Shown here piece by piece: positions 1 to 5,363 of a stretch of 6,320 nucleotides of DNA (positions are counted from its first letter, which is position 1; every line of letters begins with the position of its first letter). The translations under genes and the position numbers were made by a program. Below the pieces are notes generated by a model. That model did no database searches, was not told where the DNA came from, and saw only the letters and a program-made list of their open reading frames with translations. The stretch is from positions 3,425-9,744 of the forward strand of contig HF991359.1 of the NCBI GenBank assembly GCA_000431515.1. The letters are read 5' to 3'. This stretch comes from Clostridium sp. CAG:632. GTDB lineage: Bacteria > Bacillota > Clostridia > Lachnospirales > Lachnospiraceae.

Positions 1-1
1 A

Positions 2-364
2 GGACTGGCATTTATTGTCCTTTATAATCTGACCAATATTAATATCACAGAGCGGATCCGGGAAATCGCGACCGTAAAGGTTCTGGGATTCTTCCGGCGG
101 GAGACGGAGACGTATGTGTTCCGTGAAAATATGATCCTGACAGCAATCGGAAGTCTGGTGGGACTGGGGCTTGGCGTGATGCTTCATAGCTTTGTGATAG
201 GACAGATCAAGGTTGATATGGTGTCGTTTGCCACGATCATCCGACCGCTCAGTTATATATATAGTGTGGTGCTGACATTTATATTCTATTTTCTGGTGAA
301 TCGTGTTATGGCGGTGAAGCTGGAACAGATCAATATGGCAGAATCACTGAAATCCGTAGATTAA
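2..364 (+). CDS. FtsX/MacB-type ABC transporter permease, C-terminal fragment
   Basis: The reading frame is open from the left edge of the window, so this is the last 120 codons of a larger gene; the in-frame ATG at 116 is internal, not the start. The fragment begins at the end of a membrane segment and continues into YNLTNINITERIREIATVKVLGF-like sequence, the cytoplasmic signature before the last two helices of FtsX-like permeases. Two hydrophobic segments follow (about 176-235 and 243-310 in base coordinates), then a short charged tail ending SLKSVD. The family works in the cytoplasmic membrane with a separate ATPase, either exporting peptides or lipids or transmitting mechanical force to cell-wall hydrolases; the substrate cannot be read from this fragment. 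The ATPase is presumably upstream, outside the window. No terminator is visible between its stop and the next gene. Confidence 0.88.
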   Translation, partial: GLAFIVLYNLTNINITERIREIATVKVLGFFRRETETYVFRENMILTAIGSLVGLGLGVMLHSFVIGQIKVDMVSFATIIRPLSYIYSVVLTFIFYFLVNRVMAVKLEQINMAESLKSVD

Positions 365-395
365 GATAAAAATCAGTATGCAAAACGGAAAATAT

Positions 396-405
396 ATTGT
401 ACAAT
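396..405. repeat. 10-bp perfect palindrome in the intergenic region before the GGDEF gene
   Basis: ATTGTACAAT is its own reverse complement and lies about 50 bases before the start codon of the sensor cyclase gene. It contains a TACAAT element (400-405) that could serve as a -10 box, but the expected -35 position (377-382, TATGCA) is a poor match. It may be a small operator or a chance palindrome in AT-rich DNA. Confidence 0.25.
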
Positions 406-456
406 GTAATTTAATTGGAATAGTGGAAAATCCTGAACTGGAAATGGGGTGAAGGT

Positions 457-2463
457 ATGAAAAAGATAAATGTAGCATTGTTTATCAGTGAATTTGAAGA
501 TACGTTTTCGGATGCGTTATGCAGTGGTGTGATTAAGGCAGTAAAAGAATATGGGTATAACTTATACATTTTTCCCGGAAAGTTTCTGGACTCCAGAGTG
601 AGCCTTGTGTTTAATGATGAGTATTCATATCAGAATAATTGTCTGTACCAGTTTATTTCAGAGAAGAATATTGACGTGGCGATCGTATGTCTTGGCAACA
701 TCGGATCGCAGTTAAGTGTGAAAGCAAAAAAAGAATTTGTTTCACACATGACGGTTCCTGTAATTCTGATATCTGATATTATAGAGGGGTATTCCTGTGT
801 GACATATGACAACGATACGGGTATGGCAAAAGGAATCGAACATCTGATCCGGGTACATCAGAAGCGCCATTTCGGATATGTAAGCGGACCTAAGAGTAAT
901 ATAGATGCAGTAGAACGGCAGCAGGCATTTGAACAGGTTATGTGGGACAACGGAATATCACCTGCCGAATATCGAATCGTAGAAGGAGATTTTTCGTACA
1001 CATCTTCCGGTGTGATCGAGCAGCTGCTGGACAGCTATCCCAATATGGATGCTATGATCTGCGCCAATGATATGATGTGTTACAGCGCATATCAGGTTTT
1101 AGAGGCCAGAGGTATGCAGGTCGGTAAGGATATTGCCCTGCTTGGATTTGATGACTCACCGTATTCCGGCCTGATCAAACCGGGCTTGTCTACAGTGAAG
1201 GCAGATCCGGCATTGCTTGGTTATGAGGCGGTGAAGTTATGTGAGAGCACCATTCGGGGAGAGGCGGAGCAGCTGGAAGTAGAGACCTCGGTTGTATTCC
1301 GTGGTTCCTGTGGCTGTGAAGAACGGGAGGTTATGGATAAAAAGGCAGACATACTGAACGTTCAGGCCAAGATGGACTCGCTGAACCATACATTGGTAGC
1401 AATATCCAGAAACATTCTGAACTATGAAGAAGAAAATGAAGAGATATATTCAGCAATTCTGAACAGCCTGTGTAAGATTGATGTACAGGGAGTGTATTTG
1501 TATACCTTTCTGGAGGAACAGGAGTATAAGAAAGGGGATGTATGGAAGCGGCCGGAATGTGTTCGGCTTAGGACTTACTATCAGGAACCTTATGCGAGAG
1601 TTCCGGATATTGAATATCAGCCGATGCCGGTATATTATTATCCGGTAGAACCCGGGGATGTAAAAGAAGTGCAGACTCTGGATCAGAGAATACCGTTTGA
1701 TGATATATTCCGGAATCATTTTATGCGAATCGGAGATCCGGATATTAAGGTGGTGACGCTGCTGTATGCCGGCGAGACCCAGTATGGATTTATGATTTGG
1801 AATATTAAGCAGGAGTACTATGCATATATCAGTCAGTTATCCTATCAGGTGTCCAATGTATTAAAGATGAACCGGTTGCTGCACAAGAAAAACCGGATGG
1901 CAACCGCACTGGAGGAGAGTCTGCAGCAGGTGCGTGAGAAGAATATGATTCTGGAGGAGATATCCAAGGTAGATGAACTGACACAGGTATATAACCGCCG
2001 GGGATTCTTAAACAGCATGAAACGGAATGTGATTCTGAAAGAGAACCACGGGAAGCATGTGATTGCTGTATATGCGGATATGAATAATCTTAAGTTGGTA
2101 AATGATCAGTTCGGACACGAAGAAGGGGATTATGCACTTCGGCTGATCGGGCAGATTCTGCGGGATGCGGTACATAGTGTGCCGGGAACAGGTGAAGTAG
2201 GACGGGTTGGCGGAGATGAGTTCTGTGCATTTCTGATCACCGACCGGGAAGACGGAGAACGGGCACTGCGGAATAGTATTGATGAGATAACGGAGCAGGT
2301 CAATCAGGAGAGTGACAAACCATACTATGTGAGCATGAGTGCCGGAATGAAGTCATTTATCTGCTCGGAAGATGTGAATATTTCGAACGAATTGGAACAG
2401 GCAGATATTGATCTGTATGTTTATAAGAAGAAGAAACGCAAGAATATTATGAAAAACAACTGA
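457..2463 (+). CDS. LacI-type ligand-binding domain / GGDEF diguanylate cyclase fusion
   Basis: Predicted cytoplasmic enzyme making cyclic di-GMP from two GTP in response to a small ligand. Residues about 4-280 are a periplasmic-binding-protein-like domain of LacI type, with the typical ICANDMMCYSAYQVLEARG and LLGFDDSPYSGLIKPGLSTV blocks (G230, D232, D233). There is no helix-turn-helix before it and no signal peptide or membrane helix. The domain ends in an SCGCEE motif (C285, C287). Residues about 300-470 are a variable region whose end resembles a GAF fold (inference), followed by a probable coiled coil (about 470-505). The GGDEF domain starts at DELTQVYNRRGF (506-517), has the metal-site D541 in DMNNLK, N549-D550 and H554, and an intact GGDEF (585-589). 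No RxxD inhibitory site lies upstream of GGDEF (the equivalent residues are PGTG), so product inhibition at that site is not expected. The start is supported by GGGGTGA at 446-452. The ligand is unknown; a sugar is plausible from the family. Confidence 0.9.
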   Translation: MKKINVALFISEFEDTFSDALCSGVIKAVKEYGYNLYIFPGKFLDSRVSLVFNDEYSYQNNCLYQFISEKNIDVAIVCLGNIGSQLSVKAKKEFVSHMTVPVILISDIIEGYSCVTYDNDTGMAKGIEHLIRVHQKRHFGYVSGPKSNIDAVERQQAFEQVMWDNGISPAEYRIVEGDFSYTSSGVIEQLLDSYPNMDAMICANDMMCYSAYQVLEARGMQVGKDIALLGFDDSPYSGLIKPGLSTVKADPALLGYEAVKLCESTIRGEAEQLEVETSVVFRGSCGCEEREVMDKKADILNVQAKMDSLNHTLVAISRNILNYEEENEEIYSAILNSLCKIDVQGVYLYTFLEEQEYKKGDVWKRPECVRLRTYYQEPYARVPDIEYQPMPVYYYPVEPGDVKEVQTLDQRIPFDDIFRNHFMRIGDPDIKVVTLLYAGETQYGFMIWNIKQEYYAYISQLSYQVSNVLKMNRLLHKKNRMATALEESLQQVREKNMILEEISKVDELTQVYNRRGFLNSMKRNVILKENHGKHVIAVYADMNNLKLVNDQFGHEEGDYALRLIGQILRDAVHSVPGTGEVGRVGGDEFCAFLITDREDGERALRNSIDEITEQVNQESDKPYYVSMSAGMKSFICSEDVNISNELEQADIDLYVYKKKKRKNIMKNN

Positions 2464-2471
2464 TTTAGGAC

Positions 2472-2500
2472 TTGACATTCGGCAGGATGTTTGGTAATAT
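2472..2500 (+). promoter_or_regulatory. Sigma-A-type promoter of tRNA-Arg
   Basis: A perfect -35 box TTGACA (2472-2477) is followed after 17 bases by TAATAT (2495-2500); an overlapping TATACT (2498-2503) is a closer -10 match but has a 20-base spacer. The -35 starts only 8 bases after the stop codon of the GGDEF gene. Transcription would begin near 2507-2508, at the foot of the first leader hairpin. Confidence 0.72.
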
Positions 2501-2507
2501 ACTATTC

Positions 2508-2534
2508 GTTGAGCACAACGGTGTTGTGCTTAAC
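2508..2534 (+). other. 12-bp hairpin at the 5' end of the tRNA-Arg precursor
   Basis: GTTGAGCACAAC (2508-2519) and GTTGTGCTTAAC (2523-2534) pair over 12 positions, with one G-U pair, around a GGT loop. It starts at about the predicted transcription start, so the precursor RNA would begin with a stem-loop. No T-run follows, so it is not a standard terminator for the upstream GGDEF gene. It could protect the 5' end or influence leader removal; the function is inferred only. Confidence 0.5.
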
Positions 2535-2536
2535 AG

Positions 2537-2551
2537 ACAACTTTAAGTTGT
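2537..2551 (+). other. Second leader hairpin directly before tRNA-Arg
   Basis: ACAACTT (2537-2543) and AAGTTGT (2545-2551) are perfect reverse complements around one base, giving a stem of six pairs with a TTA loop. It ends two bases before the mature tRNA 5' end and sits two bases after the first hairpin, so almost the whole predicted leader is folded. The ACAAC/GTTGT core is shared with the first hairpin. Confidence 0.45.
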
Positions 2552-2553
2552 AT

Positions 2554-2627
2554 GCGTGCTTAGCTCAGCTGGATAGAGCGTTTGGCTACGGACCAAAAGG
2601 CCGGGGGTTCGAATCCTCTAGCACGCG
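2554..2627 (+). tRNA. tRNA-Arg (anticodon ACG)
   Basis: The 74-base cloverleaf folds fully. The acceptor stem GCGTGCT/AGCACGC has seven Watson-Crick pairs, the D stem is GCTC/GAGC, and the anticodon stem TTTGG/CCAAA closes the loop CTACGGA with anticodon ACG at 2588-2590. The T arm is GGGGG-TTCGAAT-CCTCT, with two G-U pairs. The discriminator is G at 2627, and GCA instead of CCA follows, so CCA must be added by nucleotidyltransferase. ACG is normally deaminated to ICG by TadA and then reads CGU, CGC and CGA. It has its own promoter and terminator, so it appears to be a single-gene unit. Confidence 0.97.
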
Positions 2628-2631
2628 GCAT

Positions 2632-2661
2632 AAAAGCCTGATGAGTGTTCATCAGGCTTTT
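2632..2661 (+). terminator. Rho-independent terminator of tRNA-Arg
   Basis: AAAAGCCTGATGA (2632-2644) and TCATCAGGCTTTT (2649-2661) form a perfect 13-bp stem around a GTGT loop, with the T-run in the 3' arm. It begins five bases after the tRNA 3' end and would also stop any read-through from the GGDEF gene. Its A/T symmetry could let it work in both directions. Confidence 0.9.
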
Positions 2662-2666
2662 CGTTT

Positions 2667-2682
2667 ATCTGGATATCTGGAT
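2667..2682. repeat. Tandem 8-bp duplication before pdxK
   Basis: ATCTGGAT occurs twice without a gap (2667-2674 and 2675-2682), between the tRNA-Arg terminator and the pdxK ribosome binding site. This is probably a small slippage duplication; no function is evident. Confidence 0.4.
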
Positions 2683-2706
2683 AAGAGATAACAGGAGAGA
2701 AGACAT

Positions 2707-3540
2707 ATGATTTCACATAATAATCAGAAGAAAATAGCAGTAATCAATGATCTGTCCGGATTCGGTCGGTGCTCGATCGCGGTAGCCCTCCCGATCATTT
2801 CTCATATGCGTCTGCAGTGTTGCCCGGTGCCGACATCCATTTTTTCTAATCATACCGGATATGAACATTTCTTTTTTGAAGATTGTACACAGAATATGCG
2901 GGAGTTTATTAAGAACTGGAAGCTGTTAGGGCTGGAGTTTGATGGAATCGCCACAGGTTTCCTGGGTTCTAAGGAACAGATTCAGATCGTAGAGGAGTTT
3001 ATTCAGACATTCCGGACAGAACGGACAAAGGTGATCATTGATCCGGTGATGGGAGATAACGGAGAATTATATCCGACTTATACGGAAGAAATGTGCAGGG
3101 AGATGAGAAAACTGGTCTCTTATGCAGATATCCTGACTCCGAATCTGACAGAGTGCTGTTTCCTGACAGATACACCATACAGACCGCAAGGATGGACGAA
3201 GGCAGAATTATATGCTATGGCAGAAAAGTTGTCGCAGGTAGGTGCCGATAAGGTCGTAATATCCGGTATTTCCATGGGAGAATATCTGGGAAATGTCGTG
3301 TATGAACGGAACGGTGAAAAGACGATCATCCGGAGCAAGCGGATTGCCCAGGAGCGTGCCGGAACCGGAGATGTTTTCGCTTCGATTATTGCAGGAGACT
3401 GTGTAAACGGCGTAGAGTTTTCTGATTCTGTCAGAAAAGCCGTGCATTTTATCCGTGACTGTATGCTCCTGACAAATGAAAGGCAGATTCCGCCGGAGGA
3501 TGGTGTATGCTTTGAAGAATTATTGCATCGCCTGAAATAA
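2707..3540 (+). CDS. pdxK: Pyridoxal/pyridoxamine kinase (vitamin B6 salvage)
   Basis: This 277-residue ribokinase-superfamily protein should phosphorylate pyridoxal, pyridoxamine or pyridoxine at the 5' hydroxyl with ATP in the cytoplasm, feeding the pyridoxal-5'-phosphate pool. Visible motifs are the N-terminal substrate block INDLSGFGRCS (13-23), the PTSIFSNHTGY block (42-52), the IIDPVMGDNGELY block (110-122) typical of pyridoxal kinases, LTPNLTE (143-149), and the anion-hole/catalytic GTGD (219-222, with D222 as the likely base). Length matches PdxK/PdxY enzymes. The start is set by AGGAGA at 2693-2698, eight bases before ATG. No good promoter fits in the 45 bases after the tRNA terminator, so expression may rely on read-through or a weak promoter. 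The exact B6 vitamer preference, and hence pdxK versus pdxY naming, cannot be decided from sequence. Confidence 0.92.
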   Translation: MISHNNQKKIAVINDLSGFGRCSIAVALPIISHMRLQCCPVPTSIFSNHTGYEHFFFEDCTQNMREFIKNWKLLGLEFDGIATGFLGSKEQIQIVEEFIQTFRTERTKVIIDPVMGDNGELYPTYTEEMCREMRKLVSYADILTPNLTECCFLTDTPYRPQGWTKAELYAMAEKLSQVGADKVVISGISMGEYLGNVVYERNGEKTIIRSKRIAQERAGTGDVFASIIAGDCVNGVEFSDSVRKAVHFIRDCMLLTNERQIPPEDGVCFEELLHRLK

Positions 3541-3569
3541 TTCTATAGATTTTCAATTGTGTATTGCAG

Positions 3570-3615
3570 TCCCCTTAACAATATGTTACAATTTTGTTAC
3601 ATCTTGTTAAGGGGA
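3570..3615 (+). terminator. Stem-loop after pdxK, probable terminator, with TGTTA repeats in the loop
   Basis: TCCCCTTAACAA (3570-3581) pairs perfectly with TTGTTAAGGGGA (3604-3615) around a 22-base loop, 29 bases after the pdxK stop. The following tract (ATTTAATATTT) is only a weak T-run, so termination may be partial. The loop holds TGTTACA at 3584 and 3595, and the 3' arm starts a third TGTTA at 3605, spacing of 11 and 10 bases. A weak promoter (TTGTTA 3594-3599, TAATAT 3618-3623, spacer 18) overlaps the structure and could serve the next gene. Confidence 0.55.
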
Positions 3616-3663
3616 TTTAATATTTAAACAGAAAAAGATGAATAAAATGATGGCAGGAATAAT

Positions 3664-4575
3664 ATGAAGATTTCATTAAAAACCGGAGTGAGTGCAGGTG
3701 TGATGCTGGCATTGGCTGCGTCTTTGATAACGATTACGGATTATACGGTAAAGCATGAACAGATTCGTATTCAGACAACGGAAACAGCTGTAATGAGCAA
3801 TGCTTCCATGGAAGAGATTGGAAACGAGATTACAGCCCGTATAGAAGCAGAGGAGATATCCGCAGTAATTGCAAAGCTGGATACGGTATCCTTATCCAGC
3901 TATAACGAGATTCTGGAGGCAAGACAGTTATATGAGAATGCATCCGGGGATGCAAGGAGTTATATTAATGAACAGGGATTGTTGGATGCAGAGTCTGCTT
4001 ATGCACAGTTGGAACAGGACCGTACAGCGAAGCTGACGGGAGCGATTGCCGGCGGAGATGTGATGCAGGTTCTGGAGTATGCCGATACACAGATACAGGG
4101 CTCCGGAGATGCCTGTCTGGATTCTCTGGTACAGGAATTTATCGGAAAGGCCGTAACAGATGATATGAGCCGTTCCGAGCAGTTGCAGGCCTGCTATGAT
4201 TATATGGTAGCGAATTACAGCTATGGATATAATTATAATTGTAACTATGGTTCTGGCAGGCAGTCTGTAGCCTGGGCTACCGCTTTCTTGCGGGATGGAT
4301 ACGGAGCATGTAATAACTGGTCTGCTGCATTTACCTATATTGCAAGAGCACTGGGATATGATTGCAGATTGTGCTACGGAAGTACAGCAGCGTCCAGAGG
4401 CGGTAGCGTGGAGCATTATTGGCCGTGTATTGTAGTGGAGGGTACGGAATTTATATTTGATCCGCAGGTAGAAGGAGATATGACCCGGAGAAGCGGTGTC
4501 AATCGGCATAATCGGTTTGGACTGATCGGAGCAGCCGCATCTGCGAAATATTATTTTTCAAATACGATAGAATGA
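3664..4575 (+). CDS. Exported transglutaminase-like domain protein
   Basis: A 303-residue protein likely acting outside the membrane. Residues 1-6 contain two lysines and 7-25 are hydrophobic, fitting a signal peptide or uncleaved anchor; no clear signal peptidase site is seen. Residues about 55-120 are helical and resemble a three-helix module frequent in Firmicutes surface proteins (pattern SSYNEILEARQLYENAS...LLDAESAYAQLE). Residues about 155-280 match a transglutaminase-like core: a Tyr/Asn-rich stretch (180-195), then DGYGACNNWSAAFTYIARALGYDCR with nucleophile C216, EHYW with H251, and FIFDPQ with D266, giving a complete Cys-His-Asp triad. Such domains include proteases, amidases and crosslinkers, so the activity is open; a peptidoglycan or surface-protein role is inferred. 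The start is supported only by a modest AGGA at 3655-3658. It is followed by a strong terminator, so it is probably monocistronic or the last gene of a unit with pdxK. Confidence 0.85.
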   Translation: MKISLKTGVSAGVMLALAASLITITDYTVKHEQIRIQTTETAVMSNASMEEIGNEITARIEAEEISAVIAKLDTVSLSSYNEILEARQLYENASGDARSYINEQGLLDAESAYAQLEQDRTAKLTGAIAGGDVMQVLEYADTQIQGSGDACLDSLVQEFIGKAVTDDMSRSEQLQACYDYMVANYSYGYNYNCNYGSGRQSVAWATAFLRDGYGACNNWSAAFTYIARALGYDCRLCYGSTAASRGGSVEHYWPCIVVEGTEFIFDPQVEGDMTRRSGVNRHNRFGLIGAAASAKYYFSNTIE

Positions 4576-4577
4576 TT

Positions 4578-4625
4578 AAAAACCATGGAATATATCCGGT
4601 AGATGGATTGATTCCATGGTTTTTT
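4578..4625 (+). terminator. Rho-independent terminator of the transglutaminase-like gene
   Basis: AAAAACCATGGAAT (4578-4591) and ATTCCATGGTTTTT (4611-4624) pair perfectly around a 19-base loop, followed by T up to 4625. It begins three bases after the stop codon. The A-run on the other side could let it work on the - strand as a backup for tRNA-Gln transcription. Confidence 0.88.
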
Positions 4626-4641
4626 AGATGTTTAAAAAGGT

Positions 4642-4672
4642 AAAAGGACCTGTAAATCTTACAGATCCTTTT
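4642..4672 (-). terminator. Rho-independent terminator of tRNA-Gln
   Basis: The arms 4642-4655 and 4659-4672 form a 14-bp stem with a three-base loop. Read on the - strand, the only non-Watson-Crick position (4649 with 4665) is a U-G pair, while on the + strand it would be a C-A mismatch. The stem is therefore fully paired only in - strand RNA, supporting its assignment to tRNA-Gln, whose 3' end lies three bases before it. Confidence 0.85.
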
Positions 4673-4674
4673 TA

Positions 4675-4746
4675 CTGGGATAGCAGGATTCGAACCTACA
4701 GATGCTGGAATCAGAATCCAGTGCCTTACCATTTGGCGATATCCCA
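4675..4746 (-). tRNA. tRNA-Gln (anticodon CTG)
   Basis: The 72-base reverse-complement sequence folds into a complete cloverleaf. The acceptor stem TGGGATA/TATCCCA has seven pairs, the D arm is GCC-AAATGGTAA-GGC, the anticodon stem CTGGA/TCCAG closes TTCTGAT with anticodon CTG (complement at 4712-4714), and the T arm is GTAGG-TTCGAAT-CCTGC. The 5' T and weak first T-A pair are typical of bacterial tRNA-Gln. Discriminator G at 4675 is followed by TAA, so CCA is not encoded. It decodes CAG. In most Firmicutes it is first charged with Glu and then amidated by GatCAB. It has its own promoter and terminator and is the only - strand gene in the window. Confidence 0.97.
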
Positions 4747-4764
4747 TCACTCACAACAATGGCT

Positions 4765-4793
4765 ATTATACGGTATGTGAATGAAAAATGCAA
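4765..4793 (-). promoter_or_regulatory. Sigma-A-type promoter of tRNA-Gln
   Basis: On the - strand, TTGCAT (4793-4788) and a perfect TATAAT (4770-4765) are separated by exactly 17 bases. Transcription would start about 12 bases before the mature tRNA. The A/T tracts beyond 4797 sit where an UP element would act. Confidence 0.82.
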
Positions 4794-4796
4794 GAC

Positions 4797-4870
4797 CTTT
4801 TTTAAAAAAAATCAAAAAAACTTGCAAAAAGTTTAAAGATATTATTAAAATCTTAAATTTTAAAATAAGT
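4797..4870. other. A/T-tract region between divergent promoters
   Basis: This segment is almost entirely A and T, with several A- and T-runs and one small inverted repeat (AAACTT 4818-4823 with AAGTTT 4829-4834). It lies upstream of both the tRNA-Gln promoter and the + strand operon promoter, so it could provide UP-element contacts or DNA bending to both. No gene is seen here. Confidence 0.5.
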
Positions 4871-4899
4871 ATGACAAATAGGGCGCTTTTATGTATAAT
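4871..4899 (+). promoter_or_regulatory. Sigma-A-type promoter of the 4927-6320 operon
   Basis: ATGACA (4871-4876, one mismatch from TTGACA) and a perfect TATAAT (4894-4899) are separated by 17 bases. The predicted start near 4906 leaves a leader of about 20 bases that contains little beyond the strong ribosome binding site AAAGGAGG (4911-4918), so no leader-based regulation is expected. Confidence 0.82.
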
Positions 4900-4926
4900 A
4901 AGACAGATGCAAAGGAGGAAGTGTAG

Positions 4927-5334
4927 ATGGGTAAGCTGATATATATTGTGCCGTGGGCAATTTGCGATACGGATAACATATATGTAAAGAAAGTGAATCA
5001 GATCTCAGATGAGGTGCCGGGGGAGCAGACCATTGTAGATGACTGGAGTGTAAAGAGCGTTATTAAGAGTCCGGATAAACGGACGAAAGATATCTATGTG
5101 GTATTAGACGTGTATCACGGATATGATTTTGCAACAAAGAACAGAGAGGTATCGATTCTGGACGTAACGAATTCTGTAAAACGGCTGCGTGAGCTCGGAT
5201 ATGTGCCGGCAGAAGAATCAGAAAAGATATTTATCCGACAGAAGATTCTTAAATGGGATTCCGCAAAGCCGCGTAAGACATCGGGGAAGGCAGGCACCGG
5301 GCAGACAGGTCAGAAACGGAAAACAGGAAAATAA
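4927..5334 (+). CDS. Protein of unknown function, 135 residues, basic C-terminal tail
   Basis: I do not recognise a family. The coding call is supported by a strong promoter, AAAGGAGG eight bases before the ATG, and an uninterrupted frame with codon use like its neighbours. There is no signal peptide or convincing membrane helix, so it is probably cytoplasmic. Residues 1-110 look like a small alpha/beta fold: hydrophobic strands MGKLIYIVPWAI and KDIYVVLDVYHGYDF, and a helix near TNSVKRLRELGY. Several charged pairs (DDWS, SPDKRTKD) lie between. The last about 22 residues (from AKPRKTSG onward) are low-complexity, rich in K, G and T, and likely disordered; such tails can bind nucleic acid, but that is only a suggestion. 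It is the first gene of a probable operon with the thioesterase 29 bases downstream and the cvfB-like gene beyond. Confidence 0.8.
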   Translation: MGKLIYIVPWAICDTDNIYVKKVNQISDEVPGEQTIVDDWSVKSVIKSPDKRTKDIYVVLDVYHGYDFATKNREVSILDVTNSVKRLRELGYVPAEESEKIFIRQKILKWDSAKPRKTSGKAGTGQTGQKRKTGK

Positions 5335-5363
5335 CGGTCGGAAAACAGAAAGAAGGAATTAAT

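Noticed and set aside
2508..2551. T-box-like or attenuator leader before pdxK
   Set aside because: The hairpins precede a tRNA gene, no T-box sequence is present, and a separate terminator lies between this region and pdxK.
2491..2691. Open frame of 66 codons on the + strand across the tRNA-Arg
   Set aside because: It translates through the tRNA gene and its terminator and lacks a ribosome binding site; it is not a gene.
3928..4509. Long 193-codon - strand frame inside the transglutaminase-like gene
   Set aside because: It is antisense to a gene with a clear catalytic triad, its translation is rich in Ile, Cys and Ser as expected from a shadow frame, and it has no ribosome binding site.
2554..4746. 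Possible island between two tRNA genes (pdxK and the transglutaminase-like gene as cargo)
   Set aside because: No integrase, no duplicated tRNA 3' end and no change in codon use are visible; both tRNAs are intact with their own promoters and terminators.
4499..4750. Open frame of 83 codons on the - strand across the tRNA-Gln
   Set aside because: It covers the tRNA and both terminators and runs into the opposite gene; it is not coding.
4797..4870. Replication origin or phage attachment region suggested by the AT-rich stretch
   Set aside because: No DnaA boxes, iterons or repeated core sequences are present; divergent promoters explain the composition.
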